64,000 nucleotides of DNA from positions 8,308,001 through 8,372,000 of the forward strand of contig NZ_CP102509.1 of assembly GCF_024611995.1 (NCBI RefSeq), in the 5' to 3' direction. A program made the translations under genes and the position numbers. Every line of letters begins with the position of its first letter. Position 1 is the first letter of the stretch. Shown piece by piece: positions 9,362-20,277 of the stretch. The stretch comes from Streptomyces sp. NBC_00162 (GTDB taxonomy: Bacteria; Actinomycetota; Actinomycetes; Streptomycetales; Streptomycetaceae). The notes beneath the pieces are model-generated. The model had not been told where the DNA came from and made no database searches. It saw nothing but the letters and a program-made list of their open reading frames with translations.

Positions 9362-10768
9362 TCAGCCGCTGAGCCCGCGCACCCAGGCGAAGACGCCGGC
9401 CACGGCCAGCGCGAGCGGGAGCAGGCTCAGCGCCAGCGCGCTGTGCAGCAGGTCGCCGGCCCGGCCCCAGTACGGCAGCATCCGCCGCCCCGGCACGGTC
9501 CACGAGGCGATGGCGAGGGCCGAGGCCACGGCCGTCAGCCCGGCCAGCAGCCCCAGCCGGCCGGTGCCGCCGAGCGTGAGTGCCCACTGCCCGGTCAGCA
9601 GGGCCAGACCGTAGGCGCCGGGCAGGACCAGTGCCAGACGCTGCCACAGGGAGCCCACCTCGCGGGCGTGCAGGATCAACAGCAGGGACAGGGCCGCCGT
9701 CATCGCCGCGGGCGCCCAGCCGGACGCCGCGGCGACAAGGGTGAGGCAGCCGGCGCAGAGCGCACCGGTCACCACGTGGAAGGCCGTCAGGTAGCCGTCA
9801 GCCACCGCGCTGCGGTCCAGCACGTCCTGTGCCGGGTACGGCTCGATGTCCTCCTGGAGCTCGTCGGCGGTGCGCGGCAGCGCCGGGAGCTTCAGTCCGG
9901 ACAGCCGGAAGGCGAAGCCGGGGAGGAACGCGCCGAACGCCACGACCAGCACGGCGAGCACCGCGGCCGTTTCCACGGCCGAGAGTCCCGCCAGCGTGAT
10001 CGCCCCTGCCACGGCACCGGTCGCCGCGGTGATCAGCAGCCCCAGGAAGAGCGGAGCCGAACAGGCCACGGCCGAGAGCGCGAGGACCGCCGCGCCGGCA
10101 GCCGCCGAACTCCCCGCCAGCAGCCGGGCGGCCGTCACATCATCGCTGCCCGTCGGCAGCAGCGCACCGGCCAGGGCGAGGTAGGGCACCGCCGCCGCGC
10201 CGAGCGCCGTGCCCGCCCCGGCGTCGCCCACCGCCCGTGCGGCGCTGGCCGCGCCCAGCAGCAGCAGTCCGCCGATCGCGCCGGCCGTGACCCCGCGCAG
10301 CGGCCCGATGTCGCCGGACAGGGCCAGCAGGGCCAGCCCGCCCGCCAGTGCGGCCAGCGCGAGGCCAAGCGCCACGTGGTGGGTGAGAGCGGGGCGCCAC
10401 GAGTCGCCGCGCTGTTCCAGGCCGACCGCGACACCGTCGATGAGGTCGTCGAAGTGGACCGGCGGCAGCGTTTCACGACGCAGCCGCAGGAACAGCTGAT
10501 CGCCGTCCTGCAATCCCAGGGCCTCCGCCGACCGCTCGTCGTCCAGGGGCTCCTCACCGAGCCGCTGGAGCACCCAGCCGCCCGCCTCGACGGCCTCCTC
10601 GTCGAGGTCGTCCCCGGCGTAACCGATGATGGTCGCCAACAGGTCCGCCAGTGGTACGTCGCCCGGTACGGAGAGCTCCACCACCTTGTGCGGCCCGTGG
10701 AATCTCAACCGGCACAGTCCCGCCACCGCGCTACCGCTCACTGCCCGCGTGTCCTTCCCGCTGTCCAT
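9362..10768 (-). CDS. eccD: Type VII secretion integral membrane protein EccD
   Basis: 468 residues. Residues about 18-100 form a ubiquitin-like domain (CRLRFHGPHKVVELSVPGDVPL...), followed by about eleven hydrophobic helices (about 128 to the end) rich in Ala, Leu and Gly. This is the EccD layout: the channel-like membrane subunit of the ESX core complex with a cytosolic ubiquitin-like domain that contacts EccC. The start ATG at 10768 has only a weak Shine-Dalgarno; a GTG at 10741 is possible. It lies 54 bases after the small gene at 10823-11245 and 83 bases before eccB. Confidence 0.93.
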   Translation of the reverse strand: MDSGKDTRAVSGSAVAGLCRLRFHGPHKVVELSVPGDVPLADLLATIIGYAGDDLDEEAVEAGGWVLQRLGEEPLDDERSAEALGLQDGDQLFLRLRRETLPPVHFDDLIDGVAVGLEQRGDSWRPALTHHVALGLALAALAGGLALLALSGDIGPLRGVTAGAIGGLLLLGAASAARAVGDAGAGTALGAAAVPYLALAGALLPTGSDDVTAARLLAGSSAAAGAAVLALSAVACSAPLFLGLLITAATGAVAGAITLAGLSAVETAAVLAVLVVAFGAFLPGFAFRLSGLKLPALPRTADELQEDIEPYPAQDVLDRSAVADGYLTAFHVVTGALCAGCLTLVAAASGWAPAAMTAALSLLLILHAREVGSLWQRLALVLPGAYGLALLTGQWALTLGGTGRLGLLAGLTAVASALAIASWTVPGRRMLPYWGRAGDLLHSALALSLLPLALAVAGVFAWVRGLSG

Positions 10769-10822
10769 CCGGGGCGAGGCGCCCTCAGCGGCCAGATGAA
10801 CGGGCCGATCCCAGCGGTGGGT

Positions 10823-11245
10823 TCAGCGGGCCCGGCGCAGTTCGCGCAGCAGGGCCTCGACGCCCTCGTCACCGCGCCGTCCGATGAGCACGGCGATCCA
10901 GCGGGTCACGACCTCCCGCTCGTCCTCGGTCCAACCGGCCGATGAGGGATGCTCCTCCACCACCAGCACGCGCGCGAGCAGGCACAGCTCGTCGAAGGGC
11001 GCCGCGGACCGGCTGTCCGGGGCACCGGGCACGGCCGGCGGTACGGGCCGCTCACCGGGCGCCGCGGACAGTCCCAGGAGCCGGGTCACCGCGTCGGTCA
11101 CCTGGGAGGCGGCGGCCTCCGGCACGTCCAGGCCGGTCCCGGTGGCCGCAGGCTCTGGATCCTCTTCCGCGGGGACGGTGTCCCGTAGCCAAGAGCGCAG
11201 CAGTGAGCGGACCTCGTCCGCCGCCGCGTCATCGTCCCCGTACAC
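10823..11245 (-). CDS. Hypothetical protein heading the type VII operon
   Basis: About 140 residues from a GTG at 11245 with GGGAG just upstream; the frame extends further upstream but that part is low-complexity Arg/Gly and unlikely to be translated. The protein is acidic at the N-terminus (GDDDAAADEV) and predicted helical (EVRSLLRSWLRDTV, EREVVTRWIAVLIG). No membrane segment or known motif. As first gene of the minus-strand type VII operon it may be an accessory or regulatory factor, but I do not recognise the family. Confidence 0.65.
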   Translation of the reverse strand: MYGDDDAAADEVRSLLRSWLRDTVPAEEDPEPAATGTGLDVPEAAASQVTDAVTRLLGLSAAPGERPVPPAVPGAPDSRSAAPFDELCLLARVLVVEEHPSSAGWTEDEREVVTRWIAVLIGRRGDEGVEALLRELRRAR

Positions 11246-11541
11246 CGGTCTCCCACCGCCGACGCCGCCACGGCCAAGGCGCCGGCACCGCATGCTCCGC
11301 CTCGTCCGCCGTGGCGGCCGGCCGGCGCGATGGCCCGGTGACCACCCGTAGATGCACACACTCTCTCACCGCTAACCGTTCACCGCTTCCGCTCCGTCTG
11401 CGAACTCAACGTGTGCCCGGATCCCGGGGTTCACCGGCCGCCTCGGTGGTGCGTTGAACCGCCCCCCGCCATCCACCCGTTCCCCCTGGGCGAGGAGACC
11501 GCCGAACACAGTCGGCCGGCGAGGCGTGAGGAGCATTTTCG
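11246..11541. promoter_or_regulatory. Divergent intergenic region of the type VII locus
   Basis: About 300 bases separate the minus-strand operon from plus-strand eccC and must hold the promoters for both directions. No recognisable gene is encoded. The ribosome binding site of eccC (GTGAGGAG) lies at 11526-11533, about nine bases before its TTG start. I see no clear operator. Confidence 0.5.
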
Positions 11542-14500
11542 TTGAGCGTGGTGCTAGTCAACCGCCCACCACGGCGGCCGGGCCCCGAGATGCCGGACGG
11601 CGAGATCCAACTGCAGGAGCCGCCCGTACTGCCCGAGAAGCAGAGCGGGATGGGCAACATCATCACGATGGTGCCGATGGCGCTGTCCTCGCTGTCCATG
11701 GTGTTCATCTTCCTGCGGCCCAACGGCGGCCTCATGACGTACGTCGCGATGGGCACCATGGCCGTCTCCGCGATCGGCATGGTGGTCACCCAGATCATCC
11801 GGGGCAACACCGACCGCAAACAGGAGCTCACCGCCGAGCGGCGCGACTACCTGCGCTACCTCACCCAGATGCGGCGTCAAGTACGCAAGGACATCCGCAG
11901 CCAGCAAGAGGCGCTGGCCTGGCGCAACCCGGCCCCCGCCGAACTGGCCTCGCTGGTGCGGACGTCACGGCTCTGGGAGCGGCGCGCCTCCCATCCCGAC
12001 TTCAGCGACGTACGGATCGCCGTCGGGTCGCAGCGGCTCGCGGTGCGCCTCGCCCCGCTCGCCACCAAGCCCGTGGAGGACCTCGAACCGCTCACCGCCC
12101 ATGCCCTGCGGCGATTCATCCACGCGTACGCGACGGTCGCCGGGCAACCCGTCGCGATCCACCTGCGCGGCTTCGCGCAGGTCCTGATCCGTGCCGGGTC
12201 GGCGGAATCCGGGCCCCCGACCGCGCGGACGACAGGGCGGCGGCCGAGACCGGGCCAGCGGCCGGAACCGGGTCGACGGCCGGAACCGGGCCGGCGGCGC
12301 GGCCCGAGGAGCAGGTTCGCGCGCTGGCCCGCGCCGTCCTCGCCCAACTGGCCACGCTCCACGCACCCGACGAGCTGCGCATCGCCGTGGTCGCCGCGCC
12401 CGACCGCCGCGCCCACTGGGAGTGGATCAAGTGGCTGCCCCACGCGCTGCACCCGACCGAGACCGACGGCGTCGGCCCGCTCCGGCTGGTCGCCGGCACC
12501 ATCGGCGAGCTGGAGCAGCTGCTGGGCGACGAATTCGGCGCCCGGCCGCCCTACGAACCCGACGCGACCCCGAGCCGCGACGAGCCGTACACGGTCGTCG
12601 TGCTGGACGGGGCGACGTTCGCCGCCCCGCACCGGGCGGCCCTCGGCGGCTACCGCAACGCCACCGTGATCGACATCGGCTCCACCCTGGACTGGAAGCA
12701 CAACCGGCTCACCCTCCGGCTGCGGATCACCGGCGGCTCGGGCGGCGCGGACAGCTCGGAAGGCACCCTGGAGATGGTGGGCGCCGACCGGAACCGCAAG
12801 GACGAGATCACCGTCCTCGGCTCCGCCGACACCCTGTCCCACGCCGCCGCCGCCCGGCTGGCCGCGCTCATGGCCCCGTACCGGCTGGGCGACAGCGTCG
12901 ACGCGGGCGAGCCGCTGGCCACCGACTTCGACCTGACCGCCCTGCTCGGCATCCACGACCTCCACCGTTTCGACGTCATACAGCAGTGGGCGCTGCGCAA
13001 CCAGGCGAACAAGCTGAAGGTCCCGCTCGGCCTCGGCCCCGACGGCACCCCCATCGACCTCGACATCAAGGAATCGGCGCAGGGCGGCATGGGCCCGCAC
13101 GGCATGCTGATCGGCGCCACCGGCTCCGGCAAGTCCGAGCTGCTGCGTACGCTGGTCCTGGCCCTGGCCCTGACCCACTCCTCGGAGATCCTCAACTTCG
13201 TTCTGGTCGACTTCAAGGGCGGTGCGACCTTCCTCGGCCTCGACCGCCTCCCGCACACGTCCGCGGTCATCACCAACCTCGCCGACGAGGCCGAGCTGGT
13301 GGACCGCATGCGCGACGCCCTGCACGGCGAGATGATCCGCCGGCAGGAACTCCTGCGCTCCGCCGGAAACTACTCCTCCCTCCTGGAGTACGAGACCGCC
13401 CGAGCCGCAGGTACCCCGCTGGACCCCCTGCCCACCCTCTTCGTGGTGGTCGACGAGTTCTCCGAACTGCTGGCCGCCCACCGCGACTTCATGGACCTCT
13501 TCGTCATGATCGGCCGTCTCGGCCGCTCCCTCGGCGTCCACCTCCTGCTCGCCTCCCAGCGCCTCGACGAGGGCCGCGTCCACCAGCTCGAATCCCACCT
13601 GTCCTACCGGATCGGCCTGCGCACCTTCTCCGCGATGGAATCCCGGGGCGTCCTGGGCGTTCCCGACGCCTACCAGCTGCCCTCCCAGCCCGGCAACGGC
13701 TACCTGCGCAGCGACATCTCCACCCTCACCCGCTTCAAGGCCGCCTACGTCTCCGGCTCCTACAAGCAGAAGCGGCAGCCGGCCGCCCAACGAGCCCTGA
13801 TCGAGGGCCAGGTCGTGGCCTTCGGCACCGAGTACGTCGCCCCCCGTACGCTGCCGGCCGCCGCATCGGAGGCGACGGAGGAGGCACAGGAGCAGGAGGC
13901 CGAGGAGACCCGCACGCTCCTCGACATCGCCGCCGAACGCCTCCTCGACGCGGGCCCGCCCGCGTACCAGGTGTGGCTGCCGCCCCTGGACGTACCGCCG
14001 ACGCTGGACGAACTGCTGCCTCCGATCGCACCCCACCCCGAGTACGGGTTCACCGTCGAGGGCGGGCTGCGCGGGGCCCTCAAGGTCCCGGTCGGCCTTG
14101 TCGACCGCCCCTTCCAGCAGGTACGCGACCTGCTGGTGGCAGACCTCGGCGGGGCCGACGGGCACATCGGCGTGGCGGGCGCGCCGCAGTCCGGCAAGTC
14201 CACCCTGATCCGAACCCTGGTGGCGGCCCTCGCGCTCACCCACACCCCGGCCGAAGTGCAGTTCTACTGTCTGGACTTCGGCGGCGGCACCCTCTCGGGC
14301 CTGCGGGGCCTCCCACACGTAGGCGGGATCACCGGACGGCACGACCCCGATCGGGTCATCCGGACCATCGCCGAGGTCAATTCGGTCATCACCCGCCGCG
14401 AGAAGTACTTCGCCGAGCTCGGCATCGACTCGGTCGCCGCCTTCCGCCGCAAGAAGGCGGCCGGGGACCTGCCCGACGACCCGCACGGAGACGTGTTCCT

Positions 14501-15665
14501 GGTCATCGACGGCTGGAACACCCTGCGCCAGGAGTTCATGGACCTGGTCCAGCCGCTCACCCTGATCTCCCAGCGCGGCCTCAACTACGGAGTCCACCTG
14601 CTCGTCGGCACCACGCGGTGGGGCGAGATCACCGGTGCGCTCCGCGACCAGCTCCAGACCCGGTTCGAGCTGCGCCTCGGCGACCCGGTGGACTCGGTGG
14701 TCAACATGCGGGCGGCGGGCAAGGTGCCCAAGGTGCCGGGGCGCGGGCTGACGGAGGACCAGATGCACTTCCTGTGCGCGCTGCCGCGGATGGACGGCAT
14801 CGGCACCGCACACGACCTGGGCGAAGGCCTCGGCGACCTGGTCGACGTCGTCACCGACCACTGGACGGGCCCGCGTGCCCCCGAGGTCCGCATGCTGCCA
14901 CTGGTACTGGACGCCGCCGAACTGCCCGAACCGCACGGTTCGTTGCGGATTTCCCTCGGCCTCGAGGAACAGGACGTCCAGCCGCTGTGGCACGACTTCT
15001 CGCAGGACCCGCACCTGATCGTCGTCGGCGACAGCGAGTCCGGCAAGACCAACCTGCTCAAGCACATCACCACGCAGATCATGCGCGCGTACACGCCCGA
15101 CCAGGCCCGCATCATGCTGGTCGACTTCCGGCGTGAGATGTACGAGACCGTGCCCGAGGAATACCGGCTCGGCTACGCGGTCTCCGCCGACCCCGTGCGG
15201 CAGATGGTCACGGGGGCCGCGAGGGCGCTGGCCAACCGGGTGCCGTCCGCCGACATCACCCCGGACCGGCTGCGGGCGCGCGACTGGTGGAGCGGGCCGG
15301 AGCTGTTCGTGATCGTGGACGACTACGACCTGGTCGGCAGCGCGGTGTCGGCACACCCGTTCGCCGCGGTCCTCGACCACCTGGCCCAGGGCGTGGAGAT
15401 CGGCCTGCACGTCATCGTCGCCCGGTCCGCGAACGGGGCAGGCCGCGCCATGGGGGACCAGCTCCTGCGCAAGCTCCAGGACGTCAACACCCCGGCCGTG
15501 CTGCTGTCGTGCCCGCCGACGGAGGGCTATCTCTTCGGCGGCACCAAGCCGAAGGTGCTGCCGGCCGGGCGCGCGCTGCACATCACGCGGCGCCGCACGG
15601 TGCAGCTGCAGACTCCGCTGCTCGACTCCGACAGCCAGAACCCGCAGATCGGAACCGACGGATGA
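11542..15665 (+). CDS. eccC: Type VII secretion protein EccC, FtsK/SpoIIIE-type ATPase (one frameshift)
   Basis: About 1,374 residues, typical for a fused EccCa-EccCb. TTG start at 11542 with GAGGAG upstream. Two transmembrane helices (about 36-55 and 62-82) are followed by three P-loop ATPase domains: GATGSGKSE near residue 525, GAPQSGKST near 880 and GDSESGKTN near 1,160. EccC is the motor that recognises WXG100 substrates and drives export. The frame shifts at 12211-12218 (a run of three G then five C); adding one base restores RAGSAESGAPDRADDR and the full protein, so the gene is probably intact. The stop overlaps the next start (ATGA). Confidence 0.93.
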
Positions 15666-18072
15666 TCACCCAGCCGCTCACCTCCATCGATGCGCCCACC
15701 GGATCGAGGCTGTGGCCCGTCGGCCCGCACTTGGTCATCGCCCCGGAGGAGGCCGAAGCCGCTCTGACGGCGGCCCTCGGCGGGCTGGACCCGCTTCCCG
15801 ACGCCGTGCTGGTGCTGGCTGCGGCGCCGGACGCGGCGCCGGTTCTGCGCCGCGCCCTGCGGGAACTCGTCGACCTCGCGGCCGGACGCGGCGCGGCCCG
15901 TCTGGTGCTGGCCGCGTCCGGGCTCGCCGCGGCAGGCCCGGATGGCCGTCGGCCCGTCGAAGAGGTGGCGGCAGCGGCCCGCTTCCCGGTGATCGCCCCC
16001 GACGGCATGGTCACCGTCGACCCCGACGGCTCCCTGCAGGTCGCGCCGCCGGGCACCTGGTGGCTGTCCGAACCGGGCGTTCCCTCCCGCCGACTGGGCC
16101 CGGCCTGGCCGCCGGAGGTACCGGGAGGCGGACCCGATGGGGGGCGGTTCCGGACCCGCGGTCGGACCTGCTGCCGGACCTGCTGTCGGGCCTGGAGACG
16201 CCGGAAGCGCCGGAAGAGCCGTCCCCGGACGGGGATCCCGCCGTGCAGACGCCCGTCGCGGAGCCCGCCGAGCCGGCCGTGGGCACTGAGCCCGAGGAGC
16301 CCCCGCCGCCCGCTCCGCCCGTACCCGTCGTGGCCGAGTCCCAGGACGGCGCTCACGGGTCCGGGACCGACCCAATCGGCGTCGTACTGCGCTCCGGTCC
16401 CGGGCACCGGCCGGTCCCGGGCGGGTTCTGGCTGGGCGGGGTTCCGGAGGGAGTCGAGGCGCTGATCGGTGTCAGGCCCGGTGACCTCCTCCTCGGGGTG
16501 GGTTCACCGCAACGGCCGGTGCTGCCCGCCGCCGAGCTGCTGGACCTCGTACCCGAAGCCGCTGCGGAGCGGAACGGTCTGCTGCTCAGCGCCCCATGGG
16601 CCGCCCCGGCCGAACTCACCGCCATGGCCGTGGAGCTGGCCGCCCGGCTCGGCCGGGACGTGCGCGCGGCCATCGGCCTGCCCGTGCGCACCGCCGACGA
16701 CTACGCCACCTCGTTCCTCGACGAGCGGGGCGCGCCCGCCTGGCAGCCCCTGCTGGTCGAGCTCACCGCCTCGCCCGGGCACCGTCGCGTGGTGCCCTCG
16801 GCGTGGCTGCGGCTGCCCGGACTCGACGCACTCGGCCCGGCCGTCCACCGGACCGGGACCGAGGGCTGGGTGCTGGAGACCGTGCCGGCCGGGCTCTGGC
16901 TGCGCCCGGTGGGCCGCTCGGCCAACCCCTGGCCCAGGATGCTGCACCGGGATCCGGCCCGGCCGGTGCTGGTGGTGGGGGAGCGGGACCGGGACATCGC
17001 CCCGGAGGTATGGGAGGCGCTGCCCGAGGTGCTGGCCGCACTGCCGGATCTGGGCGCGGCGGCTCCGTACGGCCTGCTGGTCCAGGGCAACCGGGCCGAC
17101 GAGTCCGCGACGCGGGCGTTCGCCACGGCGCACGGCCTGGACTGGCTCGGTCAGACCCCGGCCCGGCCCGCGCCGCGCACGTCCGCCCCGGGGCCGACCC
17201 CCGATTCCGCGCCCGCACCGGCGGCGCAGCCCGCGCCGTCACCGTCCCCCGCCTCCACGGAAGCCGTCCCCGCCCAGGCGGCCCTGGGACCGGGCGGTCA
17301 GAGCGGGCCCGAAGACCGGGCCGCCCTCAAGGAGCTGCTCGGCCAGCGCTATCACCTCCTTGCCAGCAAGACCGAATTGCTCGCCACCCGGCTGCCCGCT
17401 CTCCGCTCCACCCCGCAGGACGACCTCAAGCCGGACATGGTCGCCATCGCGCTCTACCAGGCCGACACCCCCGAACCGGCCTCCCGAGCCGACCTGGCCG
17501 CGGCCGCCCGAACCGCGGAGCCCGGGCCGTTCACCCCGCTGCTGCGCTGTCTCGGCTCGGGCCTGCGCCGCCTGCCCGGCCACTACGGGGCCGTCATGCT
17601 GGCCGCCCCGGCCGGAGAGGTCCCGTTGGACCGGTACATGCCCGGCTCCCTGCTCGTCGAGCATGCCCCGGTGGCTGCCATTGCGGCGTGCGACGCCGAC
17701 CTGGAGGGTCCCGTCGAGTTCGGCATCTGGTCCACCACCGGCCGCCGTACGTCCGTGTTCGCCGGCCCGGACGCCGAGCCCGAGGTGGTGTTCCCACCGG
17801 GAACCGCCTTCTCCGTCCTGGCGCTCAGCCCGCCGGACGACGACGAAGGGCCGATCCGGGTGCTGCTCCGCGAGATCTCGCCCGCCGAGGCCGAGTCGGC
17901 AGGTCACGGCACGACACCCTCCGGCGCAGCCGACGGCCGGTCCCGGGAACGGGACGAACAGGCGCGAGCCCGGCTGACCGCATGGTTCGAGCGCAGGGAC
18001 ATGCTCCCACCGCACGAGCGCCGCCCGCTGCCGGACCCGATCCGCTTCCACCTGGCTCCGGGAGCCGGCTGA
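15662..18072 (+). CDS. Type VII-associated protein with ADP-ribosyltransferase-like C-terminus (one frameshift)
   Basis: About 803 residues, start codon overlapping the eccC stop (ATGA), so translation is coupled. The N-terminal 430 residues are unrecognised and contain no membrane helix; a Pro/Ala linker is at about 500-540. The C-terminal 200 residues follow the layout of actinobacterial ADP-ribosyltransferase-fold proteins: GLRRLPGHYG, then the strand WSTTGRRTSVF, then EVVFPPGTAFSVL, then IRVLLREI. The usual catalytic Arg after the GLRRLP element is not evident (AVMLAAPAG), so it may be inactive. The frame shifts in the six-G run at 16139-16144; one extra G gives DGGAVPDPRSDLLPD and a continuous protein. 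ART-fold assignment is inference. Confidence 0.75.
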
Positions 18073-18142
18073 GCAGTCAAGACCCTGAGCCGACGACCTG
18101 CGCCGTTGAGAACCGTTTCGCGAACTCATGGGGGCGCGGAGG

Positions 18143-18508
18143 TCAGCGGGTGGGCTGGACGAACTCGGGCTGGTCGAGGAGGCGCAGCCAGCTTCCGTCA
18201 GGCTGGCGCCGGACGACCTGGGCCTGGGCGCCGGCCCCGTCCTTCGGCGGGGTCGAGGTGAGGGCGATGTCGCCGCTGATCAGCGTCGGCAGCGGTTGTT
18301 CCGGCTCGAAGCGGGGACGGTTGGCCAGCACCTTTTCCCACAGCGCGCGGATCGCCTGCCGGCCCACCGTCTGGCTGCCGGGCGGGTAGGCCATCACCGC
18401 ATCCTCTTCGTAGAGTGCGGCGACCCCGGCCGCATCACCGGCGTTGGATCGTGCGACGAACAAGCGGGTGATGTCCTCGGGCCGCATGGCCTTCTCATGC
18501 TCCGGCAT
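18143..18508 (-). CDS. SnoaL/NTF2-like small protein (YybH/SgcJ type)
   Basis: 121 residues beginning MPEHEKAMRPEDITRLFVARSNAGDAAGVAALYEEDAV, the start of NTF2-fold proteins: a helix, then an Asp/Ala-rich turn, then Ala-Leu-Tyr-Glu-x-Asp-Ala. The remainder gives the usual curved sheet. Such proteins are ketosteroid-isomerase-like enzymes or ligand binders; no specific substrate can be read. A perfect AGGAGG lies six bases upstream of the ATG. It is divergent from a LysR gene with a palindrome between them, so it is probably that regulator's target. Confidence 0.85.
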   Translation of the reverse strand: MPEHEKAMRPEDITRLFVARSNAGDAAGVAALYEEDAVMAYPPGSQTVGRQAIRALWEKVLANRPRFEPEQPLPTLISGDIALTSTPPKDGAGAQAQVVRRQPDGSWLRLLDQPEFVQPTR

Positions 18509-18568
18509 GGGTTCCTCCTGACGTCGGGCTTCAGCGCTTCCCAGCGTGGGCGCCCAATGATCAGAAGT

Positions 18569-18588
18569 CCAACAGATGAGTCTGCTGG
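18569..18588. promoter_or_regulatory. Inverted-repeat operator between NTF2-like and lysR genes
   Basis: CCAACAGA, four bases, TCTGCTGG: eight-base arms with one mismatch, in the 98-base divergent gap. Position and symmetry fit a LysR-family site controlling both genes. Confidence 0.6.
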
Positions 18589-18592
18589 AAGC

Positions 18593-18607
18593 TAGAATCT
18601 GCAGTCA
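18593..18607 (+). promoter_or_regulatory. -10 box of a probably leaderless lysR transcript
   Basis: TAGAAT at 18593-18598 lies eight bases before the ATG at 18607 and no Shine-Dalgarno is present, so transcription likely starts at or next to the start codon. Confidence 0.45.
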
Positions 18608-19496
18608 TGGAGCTGAGGCAGCTGGAGTACTTCGTGGCGGTTGCCGAGGAGCAGAACTTCACCCGGGCGGCCGAGCGGGTGCACATCAGTCAGTCCGGCG
18701 TCAGTGCCCAGATCCGTCAGCTGGAACGTGAGCTCGGTACCGAGCTGTTCGACCGGTCGCCGCGCACCGTCACCCTCACAGTCGCGGGAAGGGTCGCGCT
18801 CGAACACGCCCGCGCCGCGCTCGCCGCCGCTGGGGCCCTCGGTCAAGCGGTGGGCGAGGTGACCGACCTGATCCGAGGTCGGCTAACCGTGGGGATGGTC
18901 ATGGGCTGCACCCTCACGCCGCTGTTCGACGCCCTCGCCGCGTTCCACCAAGCGCATCCCGGTGTGGAGATCTCGCTGCTGGAGGACAACTCCGACCGGC
19001 TCGTCGAGGGGGTGCGCGCCGGCGCCATCGACCTGGCACTCATCGGGGCCGCAACCGCCACCCCCGACGGGCTGGACGCGCTGACCATCATCAGCGAGCG
19101 GCTCGTCGTGGCAGTCCCGGCCGGGCACCCCTGGCGGGACAGCGGCGGGTCACCCTGCACGACCTGGTTGCCTACCCGATCGTGTGCATGCCGCCCGGCA
19201 CCGGCCTGCGCACGGTATTCGACCAGGCCTGCGCCGCACAGAGCCTCCGACCCGCGATCACCCTGCAGGCCAGCGCCGCGGATGCCATTGCCGACCTCGC
19301 TGCCCGCGGGCTCGCCGTCGCCGTCCTCAGCAACTCCATGGCCGCGCGCTACCGCGACCGCCTCACCGCCCGCACCATCGATGACCTCGAAACACCCGCG
19401 TTGCTCGCCCTGATCTGGAAGAGCACACACAGCCCCGCGGTGCGTGAGTTGCTCGTGCACAGCCGACAAGCATTCACCGAGCCCGACCCTGCTTAG
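18607..19496 (+). CDS. LysR-family transcriptional regulator (one frameshift)
   Basis: About 296 residues, the normal LysR length. Residues 1-60 are a textbook winged helix-turn-helix (MELRQLEYFVAVAEE, FTRAAERVHISQSGVSAQIRQLE, LFDRSPRTVTLTVAG). The rest is the periplasmic-binding-like effector domain. The frame breaks at the GGG at 19147-19149; adding one G gives SGGVTLHDLVAYPIVCMPPGTG and reads through to the stop at 19496. Divergent from the NTF2-like gene, with an operator-like palindrome between them. Likely an activator or repressor of that neighbour. Confidence 0.88.
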
Positions 19497-19499
19497 CGG

Positions 19500-20215
19500 G
19501 AACACCCCTGTCAGATCCGCTCGACATGTGTGCGAATCGTGGTCGGAGAGCAGTTCGACAATGACCTCTGGCGGCAGGGCCGGATGCCCGGCAGCCACCC
19601 GCCGTGCCTGCCTGTCCGCCAAACAGGCGAGCAGCGCTGGGCCGGTCGCGTCGCGGTGCCGGGCGACCTCGCGCAGTGCCTTCTGAGCGGGCGGTATGTG
19701 TCTGGTCAGGTCCTCCGGCAGGGCGGGCCAGGACCTGCGGTGGTGTCGCCTCGTTGGCCGCTACCGCGCGGCGGACCTCGGCATGGGGGTGGGACCAGAC
19801 GGGTCGCCAGGTCCGCTGTGGTCCACAACGCGAGTTCCGCGACGACCCGTACGTCCGGATCGGCGGCGAGTGTCTCGCGCGCATCGGACGGAAGCCCGGG
19901 ACAGGCGGCCGGCTTCGCCCGGTGCCAGGCGTCGGGGTGCTGGGCGAAGAGCCGCCCACTCCGGGTCCCGGAACACTCGTCGAGCAAGGCGAGTGCGGCC
20001 TGCGGCTGTGTGAGGGGGTTGATGTCGGCAGCGGCCAACCGGCCCTCATACGCAAGTCGTACAGCGCTCTCCTCGACTCTCGTGGCCAGGTCGACCGCCT
20101 GCTCGCGGCTGAGGTCCGCGCGGCTGGCGAGGCCGTCGGCGACGTCCGCGTCCGCGACCGCGATCAGGCGCCCGACCGGCTCGCAGGGCAGAGCCCATCG
20201 GCGCCGAGGCCGCAC
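19500..20215 (-). pseudogene. Leucine-rich-repeat-variant (LRV) protein, frame-disrupted
   Basis: Three minus-strand frames together spell repeats of the LRV type: RETLAADPDVRVVAELALW, then HPHAEVRRAVAANEATPPQVLA, then DRQARRVAAGHPALPPEVIVELL. Such proteins in Streptomyces are about 200-500 residues of helical repeats with unknown partners. Shifts occur near 19785-19795 and near 19735. The second is repaired by removing a C, unlike the missing-base pattern elsewhere, so the gene may be truly decayed. The start is uncertain (codons near 20215) and the stop is unclear because the last frame runs into the region antisense to the LysR gene. Confidence 0.5.
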
Positions 20216-20260
20216 ATCATTCCCGCTCGTCCCGCGCTTGTCTCACCGTGGGCGCAAGCC

Positions 20261-20277
20261 GTACGCATGATGCGTAC
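20261..20277. promoter_or_regulatory. Perfect palindromic operator upstream of serine hydrolase
   Basis: GTACGCAT, one base, ATGCGTAC: eight-base perfect arms, about 65 bases before the ATG at 20343. A second related half site, GTTGTACGCA, lies at about 20317-20326. TetR-type symmetry; no adjacent tetR gene. Confidence 0.55.

Noticed and set aside
12205..12220. Programmed ribosomal frameshift in eccC
   Set aside because: EccC is not known to need one and the same missing-base pattern occurs in unrelated genes of the window.
12191..15136. Arg/Pro-rich plus-strand open frame in eccC
   Set aside because: Third-frame shadow caused by high GC at codon position three.
11877..15581. 1,234-residue open frame on the minus strand
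   Set aside because: Exact antisense of eccC; composition is an Asp/Gly/Arg shadow with no domain, while the plus frame has three P-loops.
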